Shown here: piece after piece, positions 8,033 through 16,706 of the stretch | How positions within the stretch are numbered: the stretch's first letter is position 1 | Layout of the letters: the number at the start of each line of letters is the position of its first letter | Origin: Thermoleophilaceae bacterium | GTDB lineage: Bacteria; Actinomycetota; Thermoleophilia; Solirubrobacterales; Thermoleophilaceae | Assembly: GCA_025928265.1 (NCBI GenBank) | Contig: JAICJV010000002.1 | Span: forward strand, 1-64,000 | DNA: 64,000 nucleotides | Reading direction: 5' to 3' | Notes under the pieces: generated by a model | Seen by the model: the letters and a program-made list of their open reading frames with translations, nothing else | Databases searched by the model: none | What the model was told of the DNA's origin: nothing | Position numbers and translations under genes: made by a program

Positions 8033-9979
8033 GTGCAGTTTCAGAGCCGCGATCTCGCGTCACGCGAGATCTGGGAGCGTTCGCTGGAACGCTCGATACG
8101 TCGTCGTGAGCTCCTAGCGTCGGGGCGCAAGCAGGAAGGCAGGCGCAAGCGCGCGTCGCTGGCTGTCAGCGCGGCCGTTGCGGCTTCGCCGTTCCTTCCG
8201 TCGGTCGCGTCTGCGACGAACTCACCGGGCAAGCGCGACGCCAAGAAGGCGGCGCCGAAGCGCCACGACGAGCAGCGCGCCGACCGCATCCTGCTCCAGC
8301 GCGGCAGCACCCAGCCCGGAGTCGTCACCGTCCAGCGTGCTCTGCACGTGACCGTGGATGGGATCTACGGCCCCATCACCGAGAACGCCGTCAAGACGTT
8401 CCAGCGCCGGATGATGCTGCCGGCCACGGGCAAGGTCGACGTGGCCACCTGGCTGCGCCTGTTCCCGAGCGACACCGTCCTCTACCAGGAGGGCACCGCA
8501 ACGCACGCGGCCGAGTGGGCTGCTGTGACGGTCCCGCGTCCGAAGGCCTCGGCCTCGTCCGCCTCGGCCGATCCGTCGATGCACTACGCGTCGCTCATGA
8601 CGCGGGTCAAGTCCGGCTCGCACGCCAAGGCGTCGGACGATGCGCACAACGGCCGCTCGCACGGCCTCGCCGCGGTTCGCGACAACGGCGGCGTCCGCGC
8701 CGGCGCTCCCACGTCCCCGAACGTCCATGTCGAGACCGGTGGCGACGGCTCGTCGGCGCCGAGCGTGTCGATCCCGGGCCCGCGGAGCTCTGCGCCGTCG
8801 GCGCCGTCCGGTGACGCCGGTCCCGTGCCGGTGCCGTCCGGCAAGGGCTCGATGTCGCAGATGATCGCGGCGATGATCGCCAAGGCGAACGACATCGACG
8901 CGCACCACTACCGCTACCAGTGGGGCGGCGGCCACAACTCGAGCTTCTCGGGGCCGTACGACTGCTCCGGGGCGGTGTCGGCGGTACTGCACGCCGCCGG
9001 ACTGATCTCGTCGCCGAAGGTCTCGGGCGACTTCATGCACTGGGGCGCCCCCGGCCGCGGCGCGGTGACGATCTACGCGAACCCCTCGCACGTGTACATG
9101 TCGATCAACGGCAAGTTCTTCGGCACCTCGTACGCGAACCCGGGTGGCGGCGCGGGCTGGTTCAACGGCTCCGCTCGCTCAGGCTTCACCGTCGTGCACG
9201 TGCCGTTCGAGGCGATGCGCGCGGCCGCGCGGGCTGCGCAGAAGCACCCCGCCCGCGCTCATGCCGCGTCGAAGACCAAGGTGAAGCGGTCGAAGGCCAA
9301 GCGCCACCCGAGCAGCAGCGGCACGACCGCGCGCGAGCACGCCGCGCCGCAGCCGGCGGCTCCGCCGCCGTCGAGCAACGGCGGTGCGGCGGCGCCGCAG
9401 CAGCAGCCGGCTCCGGCTCAGCAGCAGCAGGCGGCGCCTCAGCAGCAGCAGGCGGCGCCACAGCAGCAGGCCGCTCCGCAGCAGCAGCCGGCTCAGGAGA
9501 CGCAGACGCAGAGTGCTCCGGCCCCGGCGCAGAGTGAGACGCAGACGCAGAGTGCTCCGGCTCAGACGCAGCCGGCCCCTGCTCCGGCCCCTGCTCCGGC
9601 CCCTGCTCCGGCGCCCGCCCCGGCTCCCGCTGCGGCCCCTGCGCCGCAGCAGAGCCAGCCGGCTCCGGCTCCGGTTGCCACTCCGGCTCCGGCCCCCGCG
9701 CCTGCGCCGCAGGCGGCTCCGGCCCCGGCTCCGGCTCCGGCTCCGGCCCCTGCGCCGCAGCAGAGCCAGCCGGCCCCGGCTCCGGCCGCCACTCCGGCCC
9801 CGGCGCCCGCAGCACCTGCTGCCCCCGCCGCCCCCGCGGCGCCCGCCGCGGCTCCTGCCACCGAGCAGGCGTCGACCACGGCGGACGCGGCAGCCGGCGA
9901 CGCGAGCGCCACGGCGCAGACCGCCGCCTCGGCGAGCGCCGACACCGCCGCCGTGGCTCCGGCCGTCCCGGCGGGCTGA
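8033..9979 (+). CDS. secreted peptidoglycan hydrolase: PG-binding domain plus NlpC/P60-like domain
   Basis: A 648-residue exported cell-wall enzyme that starts at GTG 8033, 11 nt after the riboswitch. An Arg-rich N-terminal region precedes a membrane-export segment (ASLAVSAAVAASPFLPSVASA, about residues 41-62). A PG_binding_1 domain follows at about 90-150 (VTVDGIYGPITENAVKTFQRR). The NlpC/P60-like domain covers about 280-390, with catalytic Cys311 in YDCSGAVSAVLHAAGL and His353 in PSHVYMSI. The last 240 residues are a Pro/Ala/Gln-rich wall-spanning tail. It probably cleaves peptide cross-links during growth, under c-di-AMP control. Confidence 0.85.
   Translation: MQFQSRDLASREIWERSLERSIRRRELLASGRKQEGRRKRASLAVSAAVAASPFLPSVASATNSPGKRDAKKAAPKRHDEQRADRILLQRGSTQPGVVTVQRALHVTVDGIYGPITENAVKTFQRRMMLPATGKVDVATWLRLFPSDTVLYQEGTATHAAEWAAVTVPRPKASASSASADPSMHYASLMTRVKSGSHAKASDDAHNGRSHGLAAVRDNGGVRAGAPTSPNVHVETGGDGSSAPSVSIPGPRSSAPSAPSGDAGPVPVPSGKGSMSQMIAAMIAKANDIDAHHYRYQWGGGHNSSFSGPYDCSGAVSAVLHAAGLISSPKVSGDFMHWGAPGRGAVTIYANPSHVYMSINGKFFGTSYANPGGGAGWFNGSARSGFTVVHVPFEAMRAAARAAQKHPARAHAASKTKVKRSKAKRHPSSSGTTAREHAAPQPAAPPPSSNGGAAAPQQQPAPAQQQQAAPQQQQAAPQQQAAPQQQPAQETQTQSAPAPAQSETQTQSAPAQTQPAPAPAPAPAPAPAPAPAPAAAPAPQQSQPAPAPVATPAPAPAPAPQAAPAPAPAPAPAPAPQQSQPAPAPAATPAPAPAAPAAPAAPAAPAAAPATEQASTTADAAAGDASATAQTAASASADTAAVAPAVPAG
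9394..9871 (+). repeat. Pro/Ala/Gln low-complexity coding repeats
   Basis: Inside the hydrolase gene, QQQ(A)APQ-type units (9394-9500) are followed by QTQSAP units and long PA dipeptide runs (9570-9870). The block QQSQPAPAP occurs twice, about 120 nt apart. Such tracts typically vary in length between strains and may be misassembled. Confidence 0.8.
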
Positions 9980-9995
9980 ACGAGATCCGCTCCGT

Positions 9996-10026
9996 GAGCG
10001 CGGGCGCGGCCTAGCCGCGCCCGCGC
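9996..10026 (+). terminator. perfect 14-bp GC hairpin after the cell-wall hydrolase
   Basis: 9996-10009 pairs perfectly with 10013-10026 around the loop CTA. It lies 16 nt after the stop codon and has no T-tract. Its last base is also the first base of the hexamer proposed as the P450 -10 element. Confidence 0.75.
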
Positions 10027-10031
10027 TACGG
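10026..10031 (+). promoter_or_regulatory. -10-like hexamer TACGGT, leaderless type
   Basis: TACGGT ends 11 nt before the GTG at 10043, directly after the terminator hairpin. Confidence 0.4.
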
Positions 10032-10042
10032 TTTCCGGCACG

Positions 10043-11371
10043 GTGTCAACCGAGCCGGCACTGCCTCCCGGGCCACGCTTCACGCCCCTCACGACGGCGC
10101 AGTTCGCGCGTCGCCCGCTCGACACGCTGCGTCGCTGGCACCGGCGCTACGGCGACGTCTTCACGGTGCGCCTGCTCGGCTTCGGGACCGGCGTCTACGT
10201 CGCCGATCCGGATGCGATCCGCGAGCTCTTCACCGGCAACCAGTCGGACCTGCTGGCGGGCGAGGCGAACTCGATACTCGAGCCGGTCGTGGGCAAGCAC
10301 TCGGTGCTGGTGCTCGACGGCCCGGAGCACCTGCGCCAGCGACGGTTGCTGCTGCCGCCCTTCCACGGGTCGCGCGTAGCGGCGTTCCGCTCGACGGTGC
10401 GCGAGGTGGCCGAGCGTGAGGTCGCGCGCTGGTCGCCCGGTGAGCGGCTCGTGTTGCGTCAGCGCATGCGCGCGCTCACGTTCGAGGTCATCTGCCGCGC
10501 GGTCTTCGGCGTCACCGATCCGGCGCGAGTGGAGCGGATGCGGCGCGCGCTGAGCGCCGTCATCGATTCGAGCCCGGTCCTGATGGCGTCGGCGACGCTG
10601 CGCAGGGACCTCGGTCCGCTCAGCCCCGGCGGCCGCTTCGCCCGGCGCCTGCGCGCGGCGGATGCGCTGCTCTACGAGGAGATCGCACAGCGGCGCGGCG
10701 AGCCCGACCTCGAGGAGCGGTCCGACGTTCTGTCGCTGCTTTTGTGCGCACGCGACGACGAGGGCCGCGCGATGACCGACGCCGAGCTGCGCGACGAGCT
10801 CTTCACGATGCTCGCGGCCGGCCACGAGACCACCGCCACCGGTCTGACGTTCGCGCTCGAGCTGCTGCTGCGCAACCCCGCGAAGCTGGAGCGGCTGCGC
10901 GAGACCGGCGACGAGCGCTACGCAAACGCCGTGGGCAAGGAGACGCTGCGGGTCCGGCCCGTGATCGACGCGGCCGAGCGCACGCTCGCTGCGCCGCGCG
11001 ACGTCGCCGGCCGGCGGTTGCCGGCAGGCATCAAGGTCTACCCCGGGATCGCCCTCGTCCACTACCGCGAGGACCTCTATCCCGAGCCGGACGAGTTCCG
11101 GCCCGAGCGCTTTCTCGACGACGGCGCCGAGTCCTACGCCTGGCTTCCGTTCGGCGGTGGCATCCGCCGCTGCATCGGGGCGGCCCTGGCCGAGCTCGAG
11201 ATGTCCGAGGTGCTTCGCGTGATCGCGTCGAGTGTGGACCTCGAGCCCGTGCGCGACACGCCGGACCCCGTCGTGCTGCGCGGGATCACACTCGTGCCGA
11301 AGCACGGCGTTCCGGTGCTGGTCGGCGCGAAGCGCGCGTCCGTGTCCGGCGCAGCGGTCGTCACCGGCTGA
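10043..11371 (+). CDS. cytochrome P450
   Basis: A 442-residue heme monooxygenase. All core motifs are present: the I-helix oxygen-binding AGHETT, the K-helix ExxR in KETLR, the PERF motif in FRPERF, and the heme loop FGGGIRRCIGAAL with Cys377 as the thiolate ligand. The N-terminus has no membrane anchor, so it is soluble and needs separate redox partners, none of which are nearby. The overall pattern (PPGPR opening, LLLRNPAKLERL) resembles CYP families of actinobacteria that act on lipids or terpenes; the substrate is unknown. The GTG at 10043 is preceded by a -10-like hexamer rather than a ribosome-binding site. Confidence 0.93.
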   Translation: MSTEPALPPGPRFTPLTTAQFARRPLDTLRRWHRRYGDVFTVRLLGFGTGVYVADPDAIRELFTGNQSDLLAGEANSILEPVVGKHSVLVLDGPEHLRQRRLLLPPFHGSRVAAFRSTVREVAEREVARWSPGERLVLRQRMRALTFEVICRAVFGVTDPARVERMRRALSAVIDSSPVLMASATLRRDLGPLSPGGRFARRLRAADALLYEEIAQRRGEPDLEERSDVLSLLLCARDDEGRAMTDAELRDELFTMLAAGHETTATGLTFALELLLRNPAKLERLRETGDERYANAVGKETLRVRPVIDAAERTLAAPRDVAGRRLPAGIKVYPGIALVHYREDLYPEPDEFRPERFLDDGAESYAWLPFGGGIRRCIGAALAELEMSEVLRVIASSVDLEPVRDTPDPVVLRGITLVPKHGVPVLVGAKRASVSGAAVVTG

Positions 11372-11372
11372 G

Positions 11373-11378
11373 TACGCT
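11373..11378 (+). promoter_or_regulatory. -10-like hexamer TACGCT, leaderless type
   Basis: TACGCT ends 8 nt before the ATG at 11387 and starts 2 nt after the P450 stop. Confidence 0.4.
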
Positions 11379-11386
11379 CCCGCGGC

Positions 11387-12703
11387 ATGCGCACGCGGAC
11401 CGTCGCCGTCGCGTTGGCGCTCGCCGTCATCGCCATCGCCGCACTACCCGCGGTCGCGCTCGGCTCCGCCTCCCCCCTGCACGTCGACTCGCGCACGCAG
11501 CTCTCCCCCCGCCTCAGCGAGCTCACGATGTCGACGCCCGCGCTCGATTTCCCGGCGAAGGTCCGCATCCTGCTGCCCGACGGCTACGCGAGTCACCCGA
11601 AGAAGCGCTACCCCGTGCTCTACCTGCTGCACGGGTCGTTCGACACCTCGGCGTCGTGGACCGACAAGGGCGACGCCGAGCGCCTCACCGCCGGCCTGCC
11701 GCTGATCGTGGTGATGCCGCCGGCCGCGGGCACGGGCAACGCCGGCGGCTGGGCGAGCGACTGGTGGAACGAGGGCCGCGGCGGCCCGCCGCGCTGGGAG
11801 ACGTTCACGATCGACCAGCTGATTCCCTGGGTCGACGCGAACTTCCGCACGCTCCCGCGCCGTGGAGAGCGCGCGATCGCGGGCCTCTCGATGGGCGGCT
11901 TCAGCTCGATGAGCTACGCGGTGCGCCACCCGGACAGGTTCGTCGCCGCGGCGTCGTTCTCGGGCGCAGTCGACACGAACGACCCGGAGGGCTGGCCTGT
12001 GATCGGGGGCGAGGCGCTTGCCGACGGCGGCGCGACGCCCGACTCGATCTGGGGCCCGCGCGCGACGCGCGAGCTGTGGTGGCGCGCGCACAACCCCTGG
12101 GATCTGGCCGCGAACCTCGGCGGGATGACGCTCTCGATCCGTACAGGCAACGGCAAGCAGTCGGGCTTCGAGACCGACCCGATCGAGGCCGCGGTGCACA
12201 CGATGAGCCTCGCGCTCCACCAGCGGCTCGACTCCTTCGGCATTCCCCACGTGTGGGACGACTACGGCGAGGGCACCCACAGCTGGCCGTTCTGGCAGCG
12301 TGATCTGAAGCTCGAGCTGCCGCGCATAATGCAGGCGTTCGCGCAGCGCAGCGCTCGGCGAGCGTTCACGTACACCTCGGCGGACGCGACGTTCGCCGTC
12401 TACGGGTGGCGCGTGGCGATGCATCGCACGGCAGCCGAGTTCGCGACGCTCGCGGACGCGTCAGCGCGCGGATTCGAGCTGCGCGGGAGCGGCTCGGGCA
12501 CCGTGCGGACGGCGCGCCGCTATCGGCCCCGTGCGCGCTACCGCGTGACGATCGGCTCGGTTCGCCGGACCATGCGCGCCGGCCGGAGCGGGCGGCTGAA
12601 TGTAGACGTGCCGCTGGGCCCGCCGAACGCGCTCCAGCAGTTCACGCCGGGTGTGTCCACGCCCGTCTTCACCACGCGAGTGTCGGTGCGCCGCACGCGT
12701 TAG
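11387..12703 (+). CDS. secreted esterase of the antigen 85/esterase D type
   Basis: A 438-residue exported alpha/beta hydrolase with a signal peptide (about residues 1-27). The catalytic core spans about 30-315, with RYPVLYLLHGSFDTSASW as the oxyanion strand, GLSMGGFSS as the nucleophile elbow (Ser168) and a distal HVWDDYGEGTHSWPFW segment holding the likely catalytic His. Family members include mycolyltransferases and feruloyl or formyl esterases. About 110 residues follow as a separate basic domain (RARYRVTIGSVRRTMRAG), probably a surface-associated module. Its stop overlaps by 4 nt that of the convergent gene. Confidence 0.82.
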   Translation: MRTRTVAVALALAVIAIAALPAVALGSASPLHVDSRTQLSPRLSELTMSTPALDFPAKVRILLPDGYASHPKKRYPVLYLLHGSFDTSASWTDKGDAERLTAGLPLIVVMPPAAGTGNAGGWASDWWNEGRGGPPRWETFTIDQLIPWVDANFRTLPRRGERAIAGLSMGGFSSMSYAVRHPDRFVAAASFSGAVDTNDPEGWPVIGGEALADGGATPDSIWGPRATRELWWRAHNPWDLAANLGGMTLSIRTGNGKQSGFETDPIEAAVHTMSLALHQRLDSFGIPHVWDDYGEGTHSWPFWQRDLKLELPRIMQAFAQRSARRAFTYTSADATFAVYGWRVAMHRTAAEFATLADASARGFELRGSGSGTVRTARRYRPRARYRVTIGSVRRTMRAGRSGRLNVDVPLGPPNALQQFTPGVSTPVFTTRVSVRRTR

Positions 12704-14694
12704 CGGTGGTGCTTCTTCTTCGCGGCGGGTTTGATCGTGAGCTTCGCCGTGATCTTCTTGTTCGCGGCGGTGGCGCCGTCACGGCTTGTGATCGTGAGCT
12801 TCACGCGCAGTCTGTTGTGCTTGTTGATGTAGCGCCGCGCCTTCGCGGTCACGCGGATCTTCACCTTGCCCGTCCTGCCGGGCTTGATCCTGAACTTGTG
12901 GGAGCCGACCTTCAGGACCTTCGCGCGCGGCCGCCTGGCGGCCGCATGCACGGCTGACGCGCTGACGAGCGACGCGGTCCCCGAGCACGCTGTCGCGGAG
13001 TCGGCCGGGCACGTGACCCGGATGACGAGGTTGCCGTGACGGTCCAGCCGGAGCGTGTGGGCACCGCGGAAGCGCGCGCCATGGAACACATGTGGCGGGC
13101 TGGCCGACACCCGCGCGACCGAATGGCTGGTGCTGGCAGACGTGCCGTACCTATTCGTGACGGTCGCCGTCACCGTGTTGGCGCCCGGGTTGAGCGGGAT
13201 GTCGGCACTCCAGTTGCCGCCCGAGTCGACGCTGGCCGAGTGGCCGTTCACGCTCACCCCGAGCGTGTCGCCCGAGCTGTCGGAGGCCGTGCCAGTCACG
13301 TGCGTCGCCGCCGCGGTGGTCGACGACCCGTCGGCAGGTGAGGTGATCGCGATGTGCGGCATGAAGCCGGCCTCGGCGGCGTGTGCGGACGCGGTGATCC
13401 CGGACAGCGTGTCGCCAACGGCGAACGACCAGCCGAGCCACATCGGCGACGATGGGTCGATGGTCTTTCGATAGGCGAGCTCAAGACCCGATTGGGCATC
13501 GGAAGTGCCCTGCGTGATCCTCACCGACTCGGGCGCTGCAGCCCACGTGACCGCCCCCTGGACACCCGCGAGCGTGCCCTCGGGGGATGCCAGGTCGTTC
13601 TTGCCGTACATCGAGCCGGGCCCGGCGGGTGGCGCCGCGACCGGGTCGCCCGCCGCGTAAGGCTGGTAGCTCGAGCCGATCCACGGGAAGAGGAGCCCGC
13701 CGCTCGAGTTCAACTGAGCGAACTCCTGCTCCGAGAGTGCGTCGATGTCGTGGACGTTCCCGTCGGTGGCGCTGAAGCGCTGGATGACCGACGTGGTGCT
13801 CGCGTCGCTGTTCTGCGAGATCCACGTATCGAGCTGGACGCCGGTATCCGCGAAGTCCGAGCAGTTGCCGGGGTTAGCGGGGTAGGGATCGGCACCGGTC
13901 ACGTCGCAGCGGACGATGTGCTCCACATAGTGCACCGTGAGGTCGCCGGTCGCCTGGTCGTACGTGAACGCCGGCGTCGCGAGCGCCGGGAAGTGCGCAG
14001 CGTTCTTGTTCACGGTTTGTGCGTCCGCCGGCAGGTAGGCGTTCCGGCGGTCGATCACGAGCTCCGAGCGCGTCGGCGAGTGCCCGCCGTTGTTCACGTC
14101 GAAGAACGCGGCGTTGCAGTACAGCGAGTCGTTGCTGATATCGAAGGTCACCGGATCGAGGACATCCCCGTCGTAGATGGTGCAGGCGCCCGCGCTGTCA
14201 TAGGTCCACGCTCCGCCGCTCTTGATGTTGCCGACCTGGAAGTCAATCGCCGGGTTCGCCGGGTTGTCGTCGATGAACTTCGTCTGGCGATAGCCGGGAA
14301 GGATGATCGGGCCCTCGAACGGCGATGTGTCGCTCGGTCGCTGCGTCAACGGGTCTGTTCCCGGTGGCACAGCGCGGAGGATGCACGGGAGACTCGGGAC
14401 GTCCGAGACGGAGATGTCCGCCTGGAACGTCCCGCTCGAGGCCGCCACCGTGGCGAGTACCTGCGCGCCGCCATTCGGGAAGATGCACGAGATGTCGACG
14501 TTCGTGCCCGTGCCCGTCGATGTCCCGGCGACGTGCAGTTTCACGGACGAATCGGCGTCCTGGTTGTCCAGCGGGTGCGACAGGTTCGCGGGCGTCGTGA
14601 TCTGCGTCGCGGTGAAGTCGGCCGACGCTGTTCCGGCGAATGACAGAGCTGCCGCGCTGACCGCCGCCGCTACAAGCATCCGTGCCGGTCTCAC
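12700..14694 (-). CDS. large secreted surface protein with an Ig-like domain
   Basis: A 664-residue exported protein whose N-terminal 450 residues are unrecognised. A bacterial Ig/glucodextranase-B-like domain sits at about residues 470-545 (ITSPADGSSTTAAATHVTG and NPGANTVTATVTNRYG), and a basic C-terminal beta domain ends in KPAAKKKHHR. The GTG at 14694 is the best start, giving VRPARM followed by a signal peptide that ends GTASA. Translation upstream of it is basic and would overlap the divergent gene. The role is likely structural or adhesive at the cell surface. Confidence 0.7.
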   Translation of the reverse strand: MRPARMLVAAAVSAAALSFAGTASADFTATQITTPANLSHPLDNQDADSSVKLHVAGTSTGTGTNVDISCIFPNGGAQVLATVAASSGTFQADISVSDVPSLPCILRAVPPGTDPLTQRPSDTSPFEGPIILPGYRQTKFIDDNPANPAIDFQVGNIKSGGAWTYDSAGACTIYDGDVLDPVTFDISNDSLYCNAAFFDVNNGGHSPTRSELVIDRRNAYLPADAQTVNKNAAHFPALATPAFTYDQATGDLTVHYVEHIVRCDVTGADPYPANPGNCSDFADTGVQLDTWISQNSDASTTSVIQRFSATDGNVHDIDALSEQEFAQLNSSGGLLFPWIGSSYQPYAAGDPVAAPPAGPGSMYGKNDLASPEGTLAGVQGAVTWAAAPESVRITQGTSDAQSGLELAYRKTIDPSSPMWLGWSFAVGDTLSGITASAHAAEAGFMPHIAITSPADGSSTTAAATHVTGTASDSSGDTLGVSVNGHSASVDSGGNWSADIPLNPGANTVTATVTNRYGTSASTSHSVARVSASPPHVFHGARFRGAHTLRLDRHGNLVIRVTCPADSATACSGTASLVSASAVHAAARRPRAKVLKVGSHKFRIKPGRTGKVKIRVTAKARRYINKHNRLRVKLTITSRDGATAANKKITAKLTIKPAAKKKHHR

Positions 14695-14807
14695 GTGACG
14701 GACCCTAAGCCCGCCCTCCTCGTGGCGCGTGAGGACTCTCTTAGGGTAGCCCCGGATCATCCTCCGGGAGGACGCTGCGGCGGCGCGACGGGCGGACCGT
14801 GACATGC

Positions 14808-16694
14808 ATGCGTCCCCTCCTCGTCATAGCCCTCGTCGGCGGCTGCCTCGCCGTCGTCGCCCCCGCGTTCGCCGGCACCTACTGCGTCCACCAGTCCGGC
14901 TCGTGTCCCGCCGGCAGCACCGACTCGGGTGCGGATCTGCAGAGCGCGCTCGACAGCGCGGCGGGCACGAGCGCTCCCGACACGATCGACATCGGGCCCG
15001 GCTCGTACACGCGGTCCGGCGGCTTCACCTACGACTCGGCCAACGCGGTCGACGTGATCGGCGCAGGCCGGACGCAGACGACCATCAGGGGACAGGACGC
15101 GAACAAGGCGGCCATCAAGTTCGGCCCCACCGCCTCCCCCTCGTCGTCGATCTCACAGCTGGCGGTGCAGGCAGCGGGTCAGCAGGGCGCGATCGGGATC
15201 CTTATGACCGGCGGCACCGTGCGCGAGGTCGACGTGACCTCGGATCCCGCGATCGCGTTCGGCGGCACCGGCGTTGGGCTGAACGCAGCCACGCTGCGGA
15301 ACTCGCATGTCGAGATGACCTCGGACGACCCTGGGTACGTCAATGGAGTCAATGTCGGCGCCAGCGGCTCGAGCGAAATTGACGACAGCACGATCAGCTC
15401 GCCGTACCAGGGAGTCACCTCGAACGGCGCGCTCACGATCCACCGCGCGCGAATCAGCGGCTTCTACGGAGTCGGCGAGGAAGGCGCGGCGCTGACCATC
15501 GACGACTCACTCGTGATCACGACGCCCCTGGGCCCCAACCCGACCCCGTTCGGGCTGCTCGTCGGTACGACATACGGCCCTCAGGCGTCGGCGAACGTCC
15601 AGAACACAACGATCGTGAATGCCGCATCAGGCGGATACGGCATCGACGCCGATACGGAAGGTCCGAACAGCGGCACGGAGATCGACCTGAACAACTCGAT
15701 CGTGTGGGGGTTCGGCACGACGTACATTGCGCGTCACCAGCAGGACCAGGGCACGTCCTATGCCACTGTGATCCCCGCCCACGACGATGTGAACGGCGAT
15801 ACCAACGGCATCTCCGGCTCCGACATGCGCAGCGTCGACCCGGACTTCGTGGACGCGGCGCACGGCGACTACCACCTGCGCTTCGACTCGCCGCTGATCG
15901 ACGTTTCGTCGTTCACCTTCCCGACCGAGTCGTCCACCGACCTCGACGGGAACCCGCGCACCGTGGACGTGAAGTCGAACGGCACGCCGCGCGACATCGG
16001 CGCCTACGAGTACCAGCACCGTGCGCCCGTCGTGGCCGCGAGCGTGAGCCCGTCGCACGGCGCGTCCGGCCAGGTCTTCACATTCGACGGCAGCGCATCA
16101 TCCGACCCCGACGACGGCGACTCGATCGTGTCCTACGACTGGTCGTTCGACAACGGCGCCCATGCCACGGGTCCCATTGTCTCCATGCCGTTCACGAGCA
16201 CCGGCACGCACACCGGCACGCTCACGGTCACCGACTCGACCGGGCTCCAGTCCACGCGCAGCGTGTCCGTGACGGTCGATCCTCCCGCGTCTCAGCAGGA
16301 GACCACCGGGACCGTCAAGCTGAGCGGCAGGCCGCACTCCAACGGCAAGACGATCAGTCTCACGATCGTCTGTAGCGGCGGCCCCTGCAACGGCACGTTC
16401 GCGGGCACGACCACCGAGCAGCTCCACAACGGCTCGATCGTCGGGCTGCAGAAGCGCGCGAAGCACAAGAAGAAGAGGGTCGGGATCGGCTCGAAGAGGT
16501 TCTCCCTCGCGGCTGGTCAGAAGAAGACGATCACGCTCACGATCAACTCGCGCGGGCGCGCGCTGCTGCGCCGCTTCCACCACCTCCCCACCGCGCTCAC
16601 CGTCGCGCTCGAGCAGCCGAACGGGAAGCTGAAGGTGGCCTCGCACAAGCGCCTGACCGTGAAGCCGGCGAAGAAGCACAAGAAGCGCAAGTAG
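14808..16694 (+). CDS. secreted parallel beta-helix protein with PKD domain
   Basis: An exported protein of about 628 residues. The signal peptide ends at AFA, followed by a right-handed beta-helix region (about residues 25-400) with repeated short strands such as TTIRGQDANKAAIKFG, typical of pectate-lyase-like surface proteins. A PKD domain follows at about 408-500 (FTFDGSASSDPDDGDSIVSYDWSF), then a basic C-terminal domain ending KKHKKRK. ATG 14808 is preferred; an in-frame GTG at 14799 adds three residues. No catalytic residues are evident, so carbohydrate binding or adhesion is more likely than enzymatic activity. Confidence 0.75.
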   Translation: MRPLLVIALVGGCLAVVAPAFAGTYCVHQSGSCPAGSTDSGADLQSALDSAAGTSAPDTIDIGPGSYTRSGGFTYDSANAVDVIGAGRTQTTIRGQDANKAAIKFGPTASPSSSISQLAVQAAGQQGAIGILMTGGTVREVDVTSDPAIAFGGTGVGLNAATLRNSHVEMTSDDPGYVNGVNVGASGSSEIDDSTISSPYQGVTSNGALTIHRARISGFYGVGEEGAALTIDDSLVITTPLGPNPTPFGLLVGTTYGPQASANVQNTTIVNAASGGYGIDADTEGPNSGTEIDLNNSIVWGFGTTYIARHQQDQGTSYATVIPAHDDVNGDTNGISGSDMRSVDPDFVDAAHGDYHLRFDSPLIDVSSFTFPTESSTDLDGNPRTVDVKSNGTPRDIGAYEYQHRAPVVAASVSPSHGASGQVFTFDGSASSDPDDGDSIVSYDWSFDNGAHATGPIVSMPFTSTGTHTGTLTVTDSTGLQSTRSVSVTVDPPASQQETTGTVKLSGRPHSNGKTISLTIVCSGGPCNGTFAGTTTEQLHNGSIVGLQKRAKHKKKRVGIGSKRFSLAAGQKKTITLTINSRGRALLRRFHHLPTALTVALEQPNGKLKVASHKRLTVKPAKKHKKRK

Positions 16695-16706
16695 CTGCGC
16701 TGCCGA

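Noticed and set aside
9394-9871. Short regular repeats as a CRISPR array
   Set aside because: The repeats are imperfect, lack unique spacers and encode the Pro/Ala tail in frame.
14760-14772. TCCTCCGGGAGGA palindrome before the beta-helix gene
   Set aside because: Short GC palindromes are expected often by chance here, and no regulator or spacing supports a function.
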